From assembly GCF_029318685.1 (NCBI RefSeq), contig NZ_CP119677.1, positions 1,426,001-1,490,000 of the forward strand: a stretch of 64,000 bases of DNA, read 5' to 3'. Of this stretch, positions 44,926-54,058 are shown one piece after another. Positions within the stretch are counted from its first letter, which is position 1, and each line of letters opens with the position of its first letter. The position numbers were made by a program, and so were the translations under genes. The DNA is from Ruminiclostridium papyrosolvens DSM 2782 (GTDB lineage: Bacteria > Bacillota > Clostridia > Acetivibrionales > DSM-1351). The notes below the pieces were generated by a model. The model saw only the letters and a program-made list of their open reading frames with translations. It was not told where the DNA came from and searched no databases.

Positions 44926-45450
44926 ATGTATGCAAACGTCAAAAAAATGGTTTTGGCAAGTCTTTTCATTGCCATTGAAATTATCACTACAAGATTTTTA
45001 TCTATTCAGACTCCAATTATCAGAATATCATTGGATTTTATTCCGCTGGCTTTATCGGCAATTATACTTGGACCCTATATGGCAGGTGTAGTAGCTGCAA
45101 TAGCTGATATTTTCGGTATGCTGATTTTCTCAACAGGAGGAGCCTACTTCCCGGGCTTCACATTAAGCGCTTTTGTATCGGGATTCTTGTACGGGGTAAT
45201 CCTATATCAAAAGAAGATAACAATAAAAAGATGCTTTTTTGCAGTTCTTACAGTAATAATTTCAACATCCCTTGTACTTAATACAGTTTGGCTGGTTATT
45301 ATAACAAACAAGGCAGCATTTGCCATATTAAGTGCCAGAGTTGTAAAAGACTTAATAATGCTGCCAATACAAACCATTTTTATTTATTATGTATGGCATG
45401 CAATTGAATCTACAGTGAAAAGTACTTTATCATTCAATAAGACTTTTTAA
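44926..45450 (+). CDS. folT: Folate ECF transporter S component
   Basis: Substrate-binding membrane subunit of an energy-coupling-factor importer, 174 residues with six hydrophobic segments. IRISLDFIPLALSAIILGP is the typical conserved N-terminal segment of the FolT/QueT-type group. The A, A' and T subunits must come from elsewhere in the genome. AAGGAGG precedes the ATG, and a THF riboswitch lies in the leader, which supports folate or a folate precursor as the substrate. Confidence 0.9.
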   Translation: MYANVKKMVLASLFIAIEIITTRFLSIQTPIIRISLDFIPLALSAIILGPYMAGVVAAIADIFGMLIFSTGGAYFPGFTLSAFVSGFLYGVILYQKKITIKRCFFAVLTVIISTSLVLNTVWLVIITNKAAFAILSARVVKDLIMLPIQTIFIYYVWHAIESTVKSTLSFNKTF

Positions 45451-45497
45451 AAGTAAATACGTATTTATTATAAATGAATATTTAGGAGTTGAGGAAT

Positions 45498-46394
45498 TTG
45501 AATAAAAAGTTTTTTTCATCTATAGCAATTATATCAGTTGTTAGTATGCTTATTCTTACAGCAGGCTGTGGTGTCAGGATAAACGGTAAGGATTATACTA
45601 TATTCAAGGCAAATCAAGAAGTTGATAGTAAGGGTGGGGATGTTGCTTCTGAAGAAACCAGTGGAAGTGGAACTGTAGAGGGCAACAATAAAATCACTGA
45701 AAAAGTTGGAACAGGAGAAGTGCTTACCATTAGCAATAGTGCTGGAAACATAACAGTTAAAAAGTCTGACGATACCAACCTCGTTGTGGAAGTTCAAAAA
45801 AAGATTAGAGGAGTATCTTCGCAAAAAATAAAAGATGCATTCCGCAGTGCTAACTTGCGTTTGGAAAGAGATGGGAAAAGCTTGAATGTTGTATTAGAGA
45901 CAAAAGACGGTGAGAATTTTTGGGACTGGAATAAGCACGAATTAAGCCTTTTGAAGTGCAGTGTGAATTATATTGTATCGGTTCCGGAGGGCTTAAAGGA
46001 AATAAACGCAGAGACCGGAGCAGGTAATATTGATATCAAAGACGTATCTGTCATGATAACTGCCAATACCGGTGCAGGAAACATTGACCTTGATAATGTT
46101 TCTGCTACAGGAGAAATAACTCTGGAAACTGGCACGGGCAATGTAGATTTTGACGGAAATATAGAGAAAGTTACTACATTTAATGCTTCAACAGGAGTTG
46201 GAAATGTTAGATTTAAAGTACCTGAGAATACAAAAATGTCTCTTAATGCAGAAACAGGTCTTGGACATTTATCCGGATTTTTTGTAGATTCAGATAAGAA
46301 AGTCAATAATAGTTTTAACGGAGACATAAACGGAGGCGGTCCGGAGGTTGAGCTAAGTACAGGTGTTGGAAACACAGAGGTCGAGAAAAAATAA
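45498..46394 (+). CDS. DUF4097-like lipoprotein with repeated TGxGN motifs
   Basis: 298 residues. A signal with lipobox LTAGC (Cys near residue 22) precedes a beta-solenoid-like domain in which AETGAGN, ANTGAGN, LETGTGN, ASTGVGN, AETGLGH and LSTGVGN recur about every 20 residues. This pattern is typical of DUF4097/DUF2807-type adhesin-like domains. No ATG fits; a TTG at 45498, 9 nt after AGGAG, is the best start (TTG at 45489 directly abuts the site). Function unknown, probably envelope-associated. Confidence 0.85.
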   Translation: MNKKFFSSIAIISVVSMLILTAGCGVRINGKDYTIFKANQEVDSKGGDVASEETSGSGTVEGNNKITEKVGTGEVLTISNSAGNITVKKSDDTNLVVEVQKKIRGVSSQKIKDAFRSANLRLERDGKSLNVVLETKDGENFWDWNKHELSLLKCSVNYIVSVPEGLKEINAETGAGNIDIKDVSVMITANTGAGNIDLDNVSATGEITLETGTGNVDFDGNIEKVTTFNASTGVGNVRFKVPENTKMSLNAETGLGHLSGFFVDSDKKVNNSFNGDINGGGPEVELSTGVGNTEVEKK

Positions 46395-46398
46395 AATA

Positions 46399-46439
46399 AA
46401 AGCCGTTCATAACATTAAATAAAAGGTATGAACGGCTTT
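46399..46439. terminator. Bidirectional terminator between convergent genes
   Basis: AAAGCCGTTCATA pairs with TATGAACGGCTTT. A/T-rich flanks on both sides let it serve the lipoprotein gene on the plus strand and the acidic-protein gene on the minus strand. Confidence 0.85.
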
Positions 46440-46449
46440 ATATATTTTG

Positions 46450-47037
46450 TTATAAGACTGCCTTTAGCGAATGCCATAAAATATCACATAGCTCGCAATT
46501 ATTATCACCGGAATACATTTCAGATAAAGAAGAAACTTTTCCCATATCAAAGGTTTTGTCATCAAATGCAACTGACAGGGAAAAATCGCAATCTCCAAAA
46601 TTTTTGCGCTCAAGAATATCAATCATTTGTCCTATATCCAGCAGAGGAAGACAATCCTCTTTGTTAAAGGATTCAGGTCTTTGAAGTTCAAAACTGAAAT
46701 CTTCATCTATAGAGAAATCCTCTGCAAAATCATCATTCAGACTATCATCATGATGTTCTGTATCAGTATCTGCATCGCTTTCAGAATTATTTTCATCCGG
46801 CATTGTGAAGATATTATCAGGCAAAAACTTCATATCATAGAGAATAATGTCATTACGTTTGGATATGTTGAGTCCCCCGATAACAAATGTAATCTGATTG
46901 TATTTTTCCTCGGCGGCGTCTACACAAACACTGGCAACTGCAACATCGTATGCCTGAGGCATCCATAAATCACAGAGATTTTGCTTTTGCTCAACTGTAA
47001 GTTCCGCAAGGTCTTTATCAGTTATTCTTAATTTCAT
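46450..47037 (-). CDS. Unknown acidic protein
   Basis: 195 residues from the ATG at 47037 (GGAGG 8 nt before it). No signal or membrane segment, so probably cytoplasmic. The first 75 residues look folded (MKLRITDKDLAELTVEQK), then comes a strongly acidic Asp/Glu/Ser stretch (DENNSESDADTDTEHHDDS) and a further folded part with Cys residues (CELCDILWHSL). No family is recognised. It is divergent from the topoisomerase genes. Confidence 0.75.
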   Translation of the reverse strand: MKLRITDKDLAELTVEQKQNLCDLWMPQAYDVAVASVCVDAAEEKYNQITFVIGGLNISKRNDIILYDMKFLPDNIFTMPDENNSESDADTDTEHHDDSLNDDFAEDFSIDEDFSFELQRPESFNKEDCLPLLDIGQMIDILERKNFGDCDFSLSVAFDDKTFDMGKVSSLSEMYSGDNNCELCDILWHSLKAVL

Positions 47038-47271
47038 ATTATCTTCCTCCGACTTCAATTTGCTTTTAAAAGTTACGGAAAATTGTACCAATTATACCCG
47101 TAAAATTATTATATTATAAAGTTTGATTCTTGTCATAAATATTTTATTTTTTTGTCGGTATAATACATCGTACAGCTTTAAAGTTAGTTTATAACACTTG
47201 ACAGAGAACACAAGTTTGATAAATAATGTTTAGGTGGATGATTATACAAGTATTTTATGGAGGTTTTACAA

Positions 47272-49254
47272 ATGACAAAGGATAGTAGAAAGAATGAATA
47301 TGGGAATGAGAGTATTTCATCGCTCAAAGGGGCTGACAGAGTAAGACTTCGCCCGGGCGTTATATTCGGCTCGGATGGGTTGGACGGCTGTGAACATTCT
47401 TTCTTTGAAATTTTGTCAAACTCAATAGATGAGGCAAGAGAAGGCCATGGAAATGTAATAGAGGTTACAAGGTTTGCAGACAAATCAATAATGATTCAGG
47501 ACTGGGGAAGAGGTTTGCCTGTAGATTACAACACAAAAGAGGAACGCTTCAATTGGGAGCTGGTTTATTGTGAACTGTATGCAGGAGGAAAGTATCAGAA
47601 TAACTCCGGTGAAAATTATGAGTACAGTCTTGGCCTAAACGGACTTGGAGCATGTGCAACCCAATACAGTTCTGAATATTTTGATGTTACTGTTTTCCGT
47701 GACGGATACAGGTACGACCTTCACTTTGAAAAGGGTGAAAATGTGGGAGGCCTGAAAAAAGAGAAATGTAAATATGATAAAACGTCAACCATTCAAAAAT
47801 GGAGACCGGATATAGATGTTTTCACTGAAATACATATCCCTCTGGAGCATTTTCAGACTGTATTAAAAAAACAGGCGGTAGTTAATGCAGGACTTAAATT
47901 TATTTTAAAAGATGAAGAATCAGGGGAAACCTTTATATACCTCTATGAAAACGGAATAGTTGACTATGTAAAGGAAATAACAAAAGAAACAGGATTTACC
48001 GAAATTCAATACTATGAAGGTTCTACAAAGGGCAGGGACAGAGAAGACAAGCCGGAATACAAGGTTAAAATGCAGATAGCCTTCTGTTTTAACAATCAAA
48101 CCAACCTTTTGGAATACTATCATAATTCAAGCTTTCTTGAATATGGTGGCGCTCCTGACAAAGCTGTAAAAAATGCATTAATATACGAAATTGACAAAGG
48201 GATAAAGGCAAGAGGAAAGTATAATAAGGACGAATCAAAAATAACCTTTGCGGACATTGAGGACAGTCTTATTTTGGTGGTTAATTCTTTTTCAACAATA
48301 ACCAGTTATGAGAACCAGACAAAGAAATCCATAACCAACAAGTTTATTCAGGAAGCTATGACGGACTTCTTCAAGCAGCAACTGGAAATATATTTTATAG
48401 AAAATAAATTTGAGAGTGATAAAATAATAGAGCAGATTCTGGTTAACAAAAGGAGCAGGGAAACTGCTGAAAAGACTAGAATAAATATAAAAAAGAAACT
48501 TAGCGGTAATGTAGATATTTCCAACAGGGTAAAGAAATTTGTTGACTGTCGTACAAAAGACATAACCAAAAGAGAAATCTATATAGTTGAGGGAGATTCT
48601 GCACTGGGAGCTTGTAAACTGGGCAGAGATGCTGAATTTCAGGCAATCATGCCTGTAAGAGGAAAAATACTCAACTGTCTTAAAGCTGAGTATGACAGCA
48701 TATTCAAAAATGAAATAATTGTAGACCTTCTCAAGGTACTTGGCTGCGGTGTAGAAATAAAATCAAAGCATAACAAGGATTTAAATACCTTCGACATGGC
48801 AAATCTCAGGTGGGACAAGGTAATTATATGTACTGATGCAGATGTGGACGGTTTCCAAATAAGAACTCTTATATTGACAATGCTTTACAGACTTGTGCCT
48901 ACGCTATTAACAGAAGGAAAAGTGTTTATAGCCGAGTCACCTCTGTTTGAAATAACCTGTAAGAACAAAGCTTACTTTGCGTATACGGAGAAGGAAAAGG
49001 CAGAAATTCTGGCAAAGCTCAAAGACAGTAAATATACAATTCAGCGTTCAAAAGGACTTGGAGAAAATGAGCCGGAAATGATGTGGCAGACAACTATGAA
49101 CCCTGCTTCAAGAAGGCTGATAAAGGTAATGCCAAGTGACGTTGAAAAAACTACTATGATGTTTGATGTGCTTTTAGGAGACAATCTGGCAGGCAGAAAA
49201 CAGTTTATAGAGGATAATGGCAGCAAATATCTTGATATGATAGATGTCAGCTAA
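47272..49254 (+). CDS. parE: Type IIA topoisomerase ATPase subunit (ParE/GyrB family)
   Basis: 660 residues. GHKL ATPase motifs are EILSNSIDEA (about 46-55) and DWGRGLPVD, with GLNGLGA for the ATP lid. The TOPRIM domain has EGDSALGA (Glu440) and DADVDG. It acts with the next gene product to pass DNA strands. The sequence is clearly diverged from common GyrB (for example RPGVIFGSDGLDG in place of RPGMYIG), so it is a paralogue, most likely topoisomerase IV. GGAGG at 47259-47263 selects the ATG at 47272. Confidence 0.9.
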   Translation: MTKDSRKNEYGNESISSLKGADRVRLRPGVIFGSDGLDGCEHSFFEILSNSIDEAREGHGNVIEVTRFADKSIMIQDWGRGLPVDYNTKEERFNWELVYCELYAGGKYQNNSGENYEYSLGLNGLGACATQYSSEYFDVTVFRDGYRYDLHFEKGENVGGLKKEKCKYDKTSTIQKWRPDIDVFTEIHIPLEHFQTVLKKQAVVNAGLKFILKDEESGETFIYLYENGIVDYVKEITKETGFTEIQYYEGSTKGRDREDKPEYKVKMQIAFCFNNQTNLLEYYHNSSFLEYGGAPDKAVKNALIYEIDKGIKARGKYNKDESKITFADIEDSLILVVNSFSTITSYENQTKKSITNKFIQEAMTDFFKQQLEIYFIENKFESDKIIEQILVNKRSRETAEKTRINIKKKLSGNVDISNRVKKFVDCRTKDITKREIYIVEGDSALGACKLGRDAEFQAIMPVRGKILNCLKAEYDSIFKNEIIVDLLKVLGCGVEIKSKHNKDLNTFDMANLRWDKVIICTDADVDGFQIRTLILTMLYRLVPTLLTEGKVFIAESPLFEITCKNKAYFAYTEKEKAEILAKLKDSKYTIQRSKGLGENEPEMMWQTTMNPASRRLIKVMPSDVEKTTMMFDVLLGDNLAGRKQFIEDNGSKYLDMIDVS

Positions 49255-49293
49255 CCACTTTAAATATATCGGAATAAAGGAAAGAGGCAAAAA

Positions 49294-51480
49294 ATGACTC
49301 ATAAAAATCTGGTTGAACAAAATATTACAGATACTCTGGAAAGTAACTATATGCCTTATGCGATGAGTGTTATAGTCTCCAGAGCTATACCTGAAATCGA
49401 CGGTTTTAAACCTTCACACAGGAAGCTTCTTTATACAATGTATAAGATGTCACTTTTGGCAGGAGCAAAAACCAAGTCTTCCAACATTGTAGGACAAACC
49501 ATGAAACTGAATCCCCATGGAGATATGGCTATTTATGAGACAATGGTGAGAATGACCAGGGGTAATAATGCTTTGCTTCATCCATTTATAGATTCAAAAG
49601 GAAATTTCGGAAAGCAATATTCAAGGGATATGAAGTTTGCAGCACCAAGGTATACTGAAGCTAAGCTTGATAAGCTATGTGAAGAAATTTTTAAAGATAT
49701 TGATAAAAACACAGTTGATTTTGTTGACAATTATGATGGAACAATGAAAGAGCCTGTTTTATTGCCAACTACTTTTCCAAGTATTCTGGTGAATTCAAAT
49801 CAGGGTATAGCTGTTGGAATGGCCAGTAATATATGCAGTTTCAATCTTGAAGAAATATGTAAAACAACATCCGCACTTATTGATGATGAAAATATTGTTA
49901 TCGAAGATTATCTTCAAGCCCCTGATTTTTCCTCGGGAGGCCAGCTGATATATTCTGCAAAGGAAATAAGGGATATATACAACAACGGAAGAGGGAGCTT
50001 CAAGGTTCGTGCAAAATATAATTACGATAACAAAAACAATTGCATTGAAATTGTAGAAATACCTTATACAACAACGGTGGAAGCTATTATTGACCAGATT
50101 ATAGAGCTGATAAAGGGTGGTAAAATCAAGGAAATAACTGATGTAAGGGATGAAACTGATTTAAGCGGTCTGAAACTGACTCTTGACCTCAGAAAGAATA
50201 CTGACCCGGATATGCTTATGAAAAAACTTTTCAAGCTTACACCATTACAGGACAGCTTTAACTGTAATTTCAACATTCTTATAAACGGCAGACCGAGAGT
50301 AATGGGTGTCAGGACTATTCTGAATGAGTGGCTGTCTTTCAGAGTTGACTGTATAAAACGTCAGATATTATATGATATACAAAAAAAGAGCGACAAGCTA
50401 CATTTGTTAATGGGTCTCAAAAAGATACTTTTAGACATTGACAAGGCAATTGAAATTATTAGAAAGACTGAACAGGAAGTTATGGTTGTACCGAACCTGA
50501 TATCCGGCTTTGATATAGACCAGATACAGGCTGAGTACATAGCGGAAATCAAGCTGAGGAACCTTAACAAGGAATATATACTCAACAGGGTAGGCGAGAC
50601 GGACAGCCTCATAAAGGAGATAGCAGAACTAAAGGATACCCACGGGAACCATAAGAAAGTAAAAAAGATTATCCAAAAGCAGCTTAGTGAGATAGCTAAA
50701 AAGTTCGGTAAACCAAGGCGTACCGAAATCATTAGTGATGAGCAGGTGGAAGAAATCACCACAGAACATTTCATAGAAGACTACAATTTAAAGATATTTC
50801 TTACTGAGCAAAACTACCTTAAAAAGATACCATTGGTTTCTTTGAGGGCAAATCCTGAGCATAAGTTAAAGGATGAAGATACAATAGTTCAGGAAATAGA
50901 GACACATAATAAGGCTGATTTACTCCTGTTTACCAATAAATTTAACGTTTATAAATCAAAGATTTATGAAATACCGGACTGTAAGGCAAGCAGTTTGGGA
51001 GAATATCTTACAAATCTTCTTGGTCTGGACAGTGATGAAAAAATAATATATATTACTGCAACGGATAATTACGAAGGTTATATGCTGTTTTTCTATGAAA
51101 ACGGGAAGGGTGCTAAAATTGATTTGTCAGGGTATGCCACCAAGACAAACAGGAAAAAGCTTGCGAATGCTTACTACAATGGTTCACCACTAATAAGAAT
51201 GTTTTTTGCAACTGAGGATATTGAGTTGATTGCCATAAGCAGCATTAACAAGATGCTGGTGTTTAATACAGAAAGTATTGGTGTTAAAACAACAAAAAAT
51301 TCACAGGGAGTTCAGATTCTTACTTCTAAAAAAGGTAGTATTATGACAGGCATAAAAACATTGGATGAAAAGGTATTATCTAATATTGATTACTATAGGA
51401 CGAAAAATATTCCGGCAATAGGTTGTTACATTAAAGAAGAAGACAAGACTGAAAAGCAGATGAGTTTGGATTTAGTATAA
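49294..51480 (+). CDS. parC: Type IIA topoisomerase cleavage subunit (ParC/GyrA family)
   Basis: 728 residues. The breakage-reunion domain has the active-site Tyr120 in FAAPRYTEAKL and the winged-helix DGFKPSHRKLL region. The C-terminal third shows weak beta-pinwheel repeats and I see no GyrA box (QRRGGKG type), which favours ParC over GyrA. It ends with DLV after MSLD, close to other ParC proteins. AAAGGAAAGAGG precedes the start; it follows parE by 39 nt and ends at a terminator. Confidence 0.9.
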   Translation: MTHKNLVEQNITDTLESNYMPYAMSVIVSRAIPEIDGFKPSHRKLLYTMYKMSLLAGAKTKSSNIVGQTMKLNPHGDMAIYETMVRMTRGNNALLHPFIDSKGNFGKQYSRDMKFAAPRYTEAKLDKLCEEIFKDIDKNTVDFVDNYDGTMKEPVLLPTTFPSILVNSNQGIAVGMASNICSFNLEEICKTTSALIDDENIVIEDYLQAPDFSSGGQLIYSAKEIRDIYNNGRGSFKVRAKYNYDNKNNCIEIVEIPYTTTVEAIIDQIIELIKGGKIKEITDVRDETDLSGLKLTLDLRKNTDPDMLMKKLFKLTPLQDSFNCNFNILINGRPRVMGVRTILNEWLSFRVDCIKRQILYDIQKKSDKLHLLMGLKKILLDIDKAIEIIRKTEQEVMVVPNLISGFDIDQIQAEYIAEIKLRNLNKEYILNRVGETDSLIKEIAELKDTHGNHKKVKKIIQKQLSEIAKKFGKPRRTEIISDEQVEEITTEHFIEDYNLKIFLTEQNYLKKIPLVSLRANPEHKLKDEDTIVQEIETHNKADLLLFTNKFNVYKSKIYEIPDCKASSLGEYLTNLLGLDSDEKIIYITATDNYEGYMLFFYENGKGAKIDLSGYATKTNRKKLANAYYNGSPLIRMFFATEDIELIAISSINKMLVFNTESIGVKTTKNSQGVQILTSKKGSIMTGIKTLDEKVLSNIDYYRTKNIPAIGCYIKEEDKTEKQMSLDLV

Positions 51481-51490
51481 TATATATATA

Positions 51491-51519
51491 GTATCTGACA
51501 ATTTGTCAGGTACTTTTTT
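51491..51519 (+). terminator. Terminator after parC
   Basis: GTATCTGACA pairs with TGTCAGGTAC (one G-U pair), three-base loop, then six T. Confidence 0.85.
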
Positions 51520-51746
51520 ATTACACGTTGAATTTTGCAGTTTACTCCATTATCGAAATTCAATACAGGTACCGGGATTTTCAGATGATTTTCATATTCA
51601 TACTGGCAGCATCAGGCGCCAGGTATCTGGCTTATCTTATAAAGAACAGTCTGGAATTATGGCACCAAAGAATATACTTGACAACAGTTGATAAAACTAT
51701 AAAATAAGTATAGCAAAAAATATATATTTTGGAAGGAATACTGACT

Positions 51747-52268
51747 ATGAACAAAAATCCTATTGTTACATTTGAAATGGAAAACGGGAATATTATGAAG
51801 GCAGAACTGTATCCTGAAATTGCTCCCAATACCGTTAATAACTTTATTTCTCTTATAAATAAAGGTTTTTATAATGGAGTTATATTTCACAGAGTAATTC
51901 CCGGCTTTATGATACAGGGAGGAGACCCGGAAGGAACAGGAGCGGGTGGCCCTGATTACAGCATTAAGGGAGAATTTTCATCAAACGGATTTAAGAATGA
52001 CTTAAAGCACGACAAGGGAGTCCTTTCAATGGCAAGAACAATGGTACCCGATTCGGCAGGCTCACAGTTCTTTGTAATGGTTGAAAAAGCACCTCACCTT
52101 GACGGTCAATACGCTGCATTTGGTAAGGTTATAGAGGGAATTGAAGAAGCTGACAGGATAGTGAGTGTAAAGACTGACTACAATGACAAACCAAAAGAGC
52201 CACAGGTAATGAAGCTGGTTACTGTTGATACTTTTGGAGTAGATTACCCTGAACCTGAAAAAGTATAA
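51747..52268 (+). CDS. Cyclophilin-type peptidyl-prolyl cis-trans isomerase
   Basis: Catalyses proline isomerisation in protein folding; 173 residues, single cyclophilin domain without signal peptide, so cytoplasmic. FHRVIPGFMIQGGDPEGTG carries the catalytic Arg, and SAGSQFFVMVEKAPHLDGQY is the other signature. The ATG at 51747 follows GGAAGGA; a TTG at 51729 is not favoured. Confidence 0.95.
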   Translation: MNKNPIVTFEMENGNIMKAELYPEIAPNTVNNFISLINKGFYNGVIFHRVIPGFMIQGGDPEGTGAGGPDYSIKGEFSSNGFKNDLKHDKGVLSMARTMVPDSAGSQFFVMVEKAPHLDGQYAAFGKVIEGIEEADRIVSVKTDYNDKPKEPQVMKLVTVDTFGVDYPEPEKV

Positions 52269-52281
52269 ACTATTCAATAAA

Positions 52282-52331
52282 AAAAGCACTTTGTATCAGG
52301 TCTTATTAATTGACTGACACAAAGTGCTTTT
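52282..52331. terminator. Bidirectional terminator between cyclophilin and flavoprotein genes
   Basis: AAAAGCACTTTGTATCAG (52282-52299) pairs with CTGACACAAAGTGCTTTT (52314-52331) with one mismatch. It lies between convergent genes, with A-run on the left and T-run on the right. Confidence 0.85.
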
Positions 52332-52341
52332 GATTTATATA

Positions 52342-53739
52342 TTAAGAATTGATTCTGTTTATAATAGTTCTAGCTGCCAGAACTCCGCTGGCACTTGCTT
52401 GTGAAAGACCTCTTGTTATACCGGCTCCGTCGCCTATGGCAAACATATTCGGGAGCTTGGTTTCAAGTTCATTAGTCAGTTGAAGTCTTGAACTGTAGAA
52501 TTTAACTTCCACACCGTAAAGAAGTGTATCATAATTTGCTGTACCGGGAGCAATTTTATCAAGAGCATAAATCATCTCAATGATATTGTCCAGATGTCTC
52601 TTGGTTAATACAAGGCTCAAATCTCCCGGTGTTGCGTTTAACGTCGGGTGAGTAAAGCTTTGTCCCAGTCTGTGAGGGTTTGTTCTCGCACCCTTGATTA
52701 AATCTCCGAACCTCTGTACCAGCACTCCTCCTCCAAGCATATTTGAAAGGGAAGCAATTCTCTTGCCGTATTGGTAAGGCTCATTAAAGGGGGAAGTAAA
52801 CCTGTTGCTTACCAGAAGCGCAAAGTTTGTATTTTCACTTCTCAATTTTGGGTCGGTATAGCTGTGTCCGTTAACTGTTACGATTCCGTCAACATTCTCT
52901 GAAACAACATGACCATAAGGATTCATACAGAAGGTACGCACAAGGTCACCATATTGTTTTGTCCTGTATACAAGCTTGGATTCGTATACAACATCGGTAA
53001 TGTGCTCAAATACCTTGGCAGGCAGTTCAACTCTCACTCCGATATCAACCTGATTATTAATAAGGTCAAGCTTTAACCTTTTACATTGCTGTGAAAACCA
53101 CTCAGCGCCGGATCTTCCGGGTGCAGCAATAAGATACTTACAGTTAATGATTTGTCCGTCATGTAACTCTACGGCATAGCCGCCGTCCTTGCAAGGCTCA
53201 ATGTTCAGAACCTGCGTATTACACCTGAGTTCCAGACGTTCCAGAAGATAAATGTACAGTCTCTTAAGTATTTCAAGATTGTTTTCTGTACCAAGGTGCT
53301 TTACTGATGCCTGCAAAAGATGAAGGTCATTTTCCAATGCTCTCTTTTCTATAGCCTTTGCTTCGTCAGTATATGTGGAGAACATTTCCTTTGTAGCTCC
53401 AAATTCAACATTAACATTGTCAACATAGTTTATTAGTTTCATAACTTCGTCATCGGGCAGATAATCATTCAGCCAGCCGCCGAAAGCAGTTGTAAAGTTG
53501 AATTTACCGTCGGAATATGCTCCCGCACCACCGAAACCACGCATTATATCACATGTTTTACAGCGTATGCAGTCCTTTGTCCTATTAGCAACAATCGGGC
53601 AGGTTCTTTTAGTAATATCATGTCCCTGTTCAATCATTACTACCTTGAGTTGGGGATTTTGTTTTGTCAGTTCATATCCGGCAAATATACCGGAGATACC
53701 ACAACCGATTATTACAACGTCGTACATTGAATTGCTCAT
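52342..53739 (-). CDS. FAD-dependent oxidoreductase, COG2509 type
   Basis: 465 residues. The N-terminus has the FAD-binding VVIIGCGISGIFAGYE. Then comes a cysteine cluster (CPIVANRTKDCIRCKTCD) directly before GFGGAGAYSDGKFN, an arrangement characteristic of the uncharacterised dehydrogenases of COG2509; the cysteines could bind an Fe-S cluster. The C-terminus IGDGAGITRGLSQASASGV closes the FAD site. GGAGG precedes the ATG at 53739, so the longer frame from 53778 is not used. Physiological electron partner unknown. Confidence 0.88.
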   Translation of the reverse strand: MSNSMYDVVIIGCGISGIFAGYELTKQNPQLKVVMIEQGHDITKRTCPIVANRTKDCIRCKTCDIMRGFGGAGAYSDGKFNFTTAFGGWLNDYLPDDEVMKLINYVDNVNVEFGATKEMFSTYTDEAKAIEKRALENDLHLLQASVKHLGTENNLEILKRLYIYLLERLELRCNTQVLNIEPCKDGGYAVELHDGQIINCKYLIAAPGRSGAEWFSQQCKRLKLDLINNQVDIGVRVELPAKVFEHITDVVYESKLVYRTKQYGDLVRTFCMNPYGHVVSENVDGIVTVNGHSYTDPKLRSENTNFALLVSNRFTSPFNEPYQYGKRIASLSNMLGGGVLVQRFGDLIKGARTNPHRLGQSFTHPTLNATPGDLSLVLTKRHLDNIIEMIYALDKIAPGTANYDTLLYGVEVKFYSSRLQLTNELETKLPNMFAIGDGAGITRGLSQASASGVLAARTIINRINS

Positions 53740-53889
53740 GTAAACCCTCCATATACAAAATGTCAATTTAAATTTCACATAAATAAAGTATGGTAGCTGG
53801 TAGATTGTCTACCCAAATTATACATTATACATTACATAAAATGAATAGTAAATGGAAATTTATTATTATGTAACTTTAGAATTATATGT

Positions 53890-53918
53890 TTGAAATACAT
53901 TATTAAAAGTGATATACT
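53890..53918 (+). promoter_or_regulatory. Promoter of the preQ1 riboswitch/queT transcript
   Basis: TTGAAA (53890-53895) and TATACT (53913-53918) with a 17-nt spacer. Transcription should start near 53925, just before the aptamer. Confidence 0.75.
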
Positions 53919-53933
53919 TTACACAAAATAAAA

Positions 53934-53973
53934 AGACAGTTCGTGACCATCCTGTCTAAAAACAAAACTATGG
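53934..53973 (+). promoter_or_regulatory. PreQ1-I riboswitch
   Basis: A small aptamer: stem AGACAG/CTGTCT, a 12-nt loop TTCGTGACCATC, then an A-rich tail (AAAAACAAAACTATGG). The loop CCAT can pair with the tail ATGG to make the H-type pseudoknot of class I preQ1 riboswitches. It lies upstream of a queT-type gene and directly before a terminator hairpin, both expected. Confidence 0.75.
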
Positions 53974-53978
53974 CGACG

Positions 53979-54012
53979 CTGCCTGCATAATTGCAGGGCA
54001 GTATTTTGTTTT
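53979..54012 (+). terminator. Terminator hairpin of the preQ1 riboswitch
   Basis: CTGCCTGCA pairs with TGCAGGGCAG (one bulged G), followed by TATTTTGTTTTG. It directly follows the aptamer and probably stops transcription when preQ1 is bound. Confidence 0.7.
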
Positions 54013-54058
54013 GTATAAAGGCTTTTTTAGGAACCCTGTCACGGCCATGGAGGTTAAA

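Noticed and set aside
51520-51710. Open frames in the spacer between parC and the cyclophilin gene, one with a hydrophobic stretch (FIFILAASGARYLAYLI).
   Set aside because: No ribosome site or start, the frame begins inside the parC terminator, and overlapping frames of similar length exist. Too weak to call a gene.
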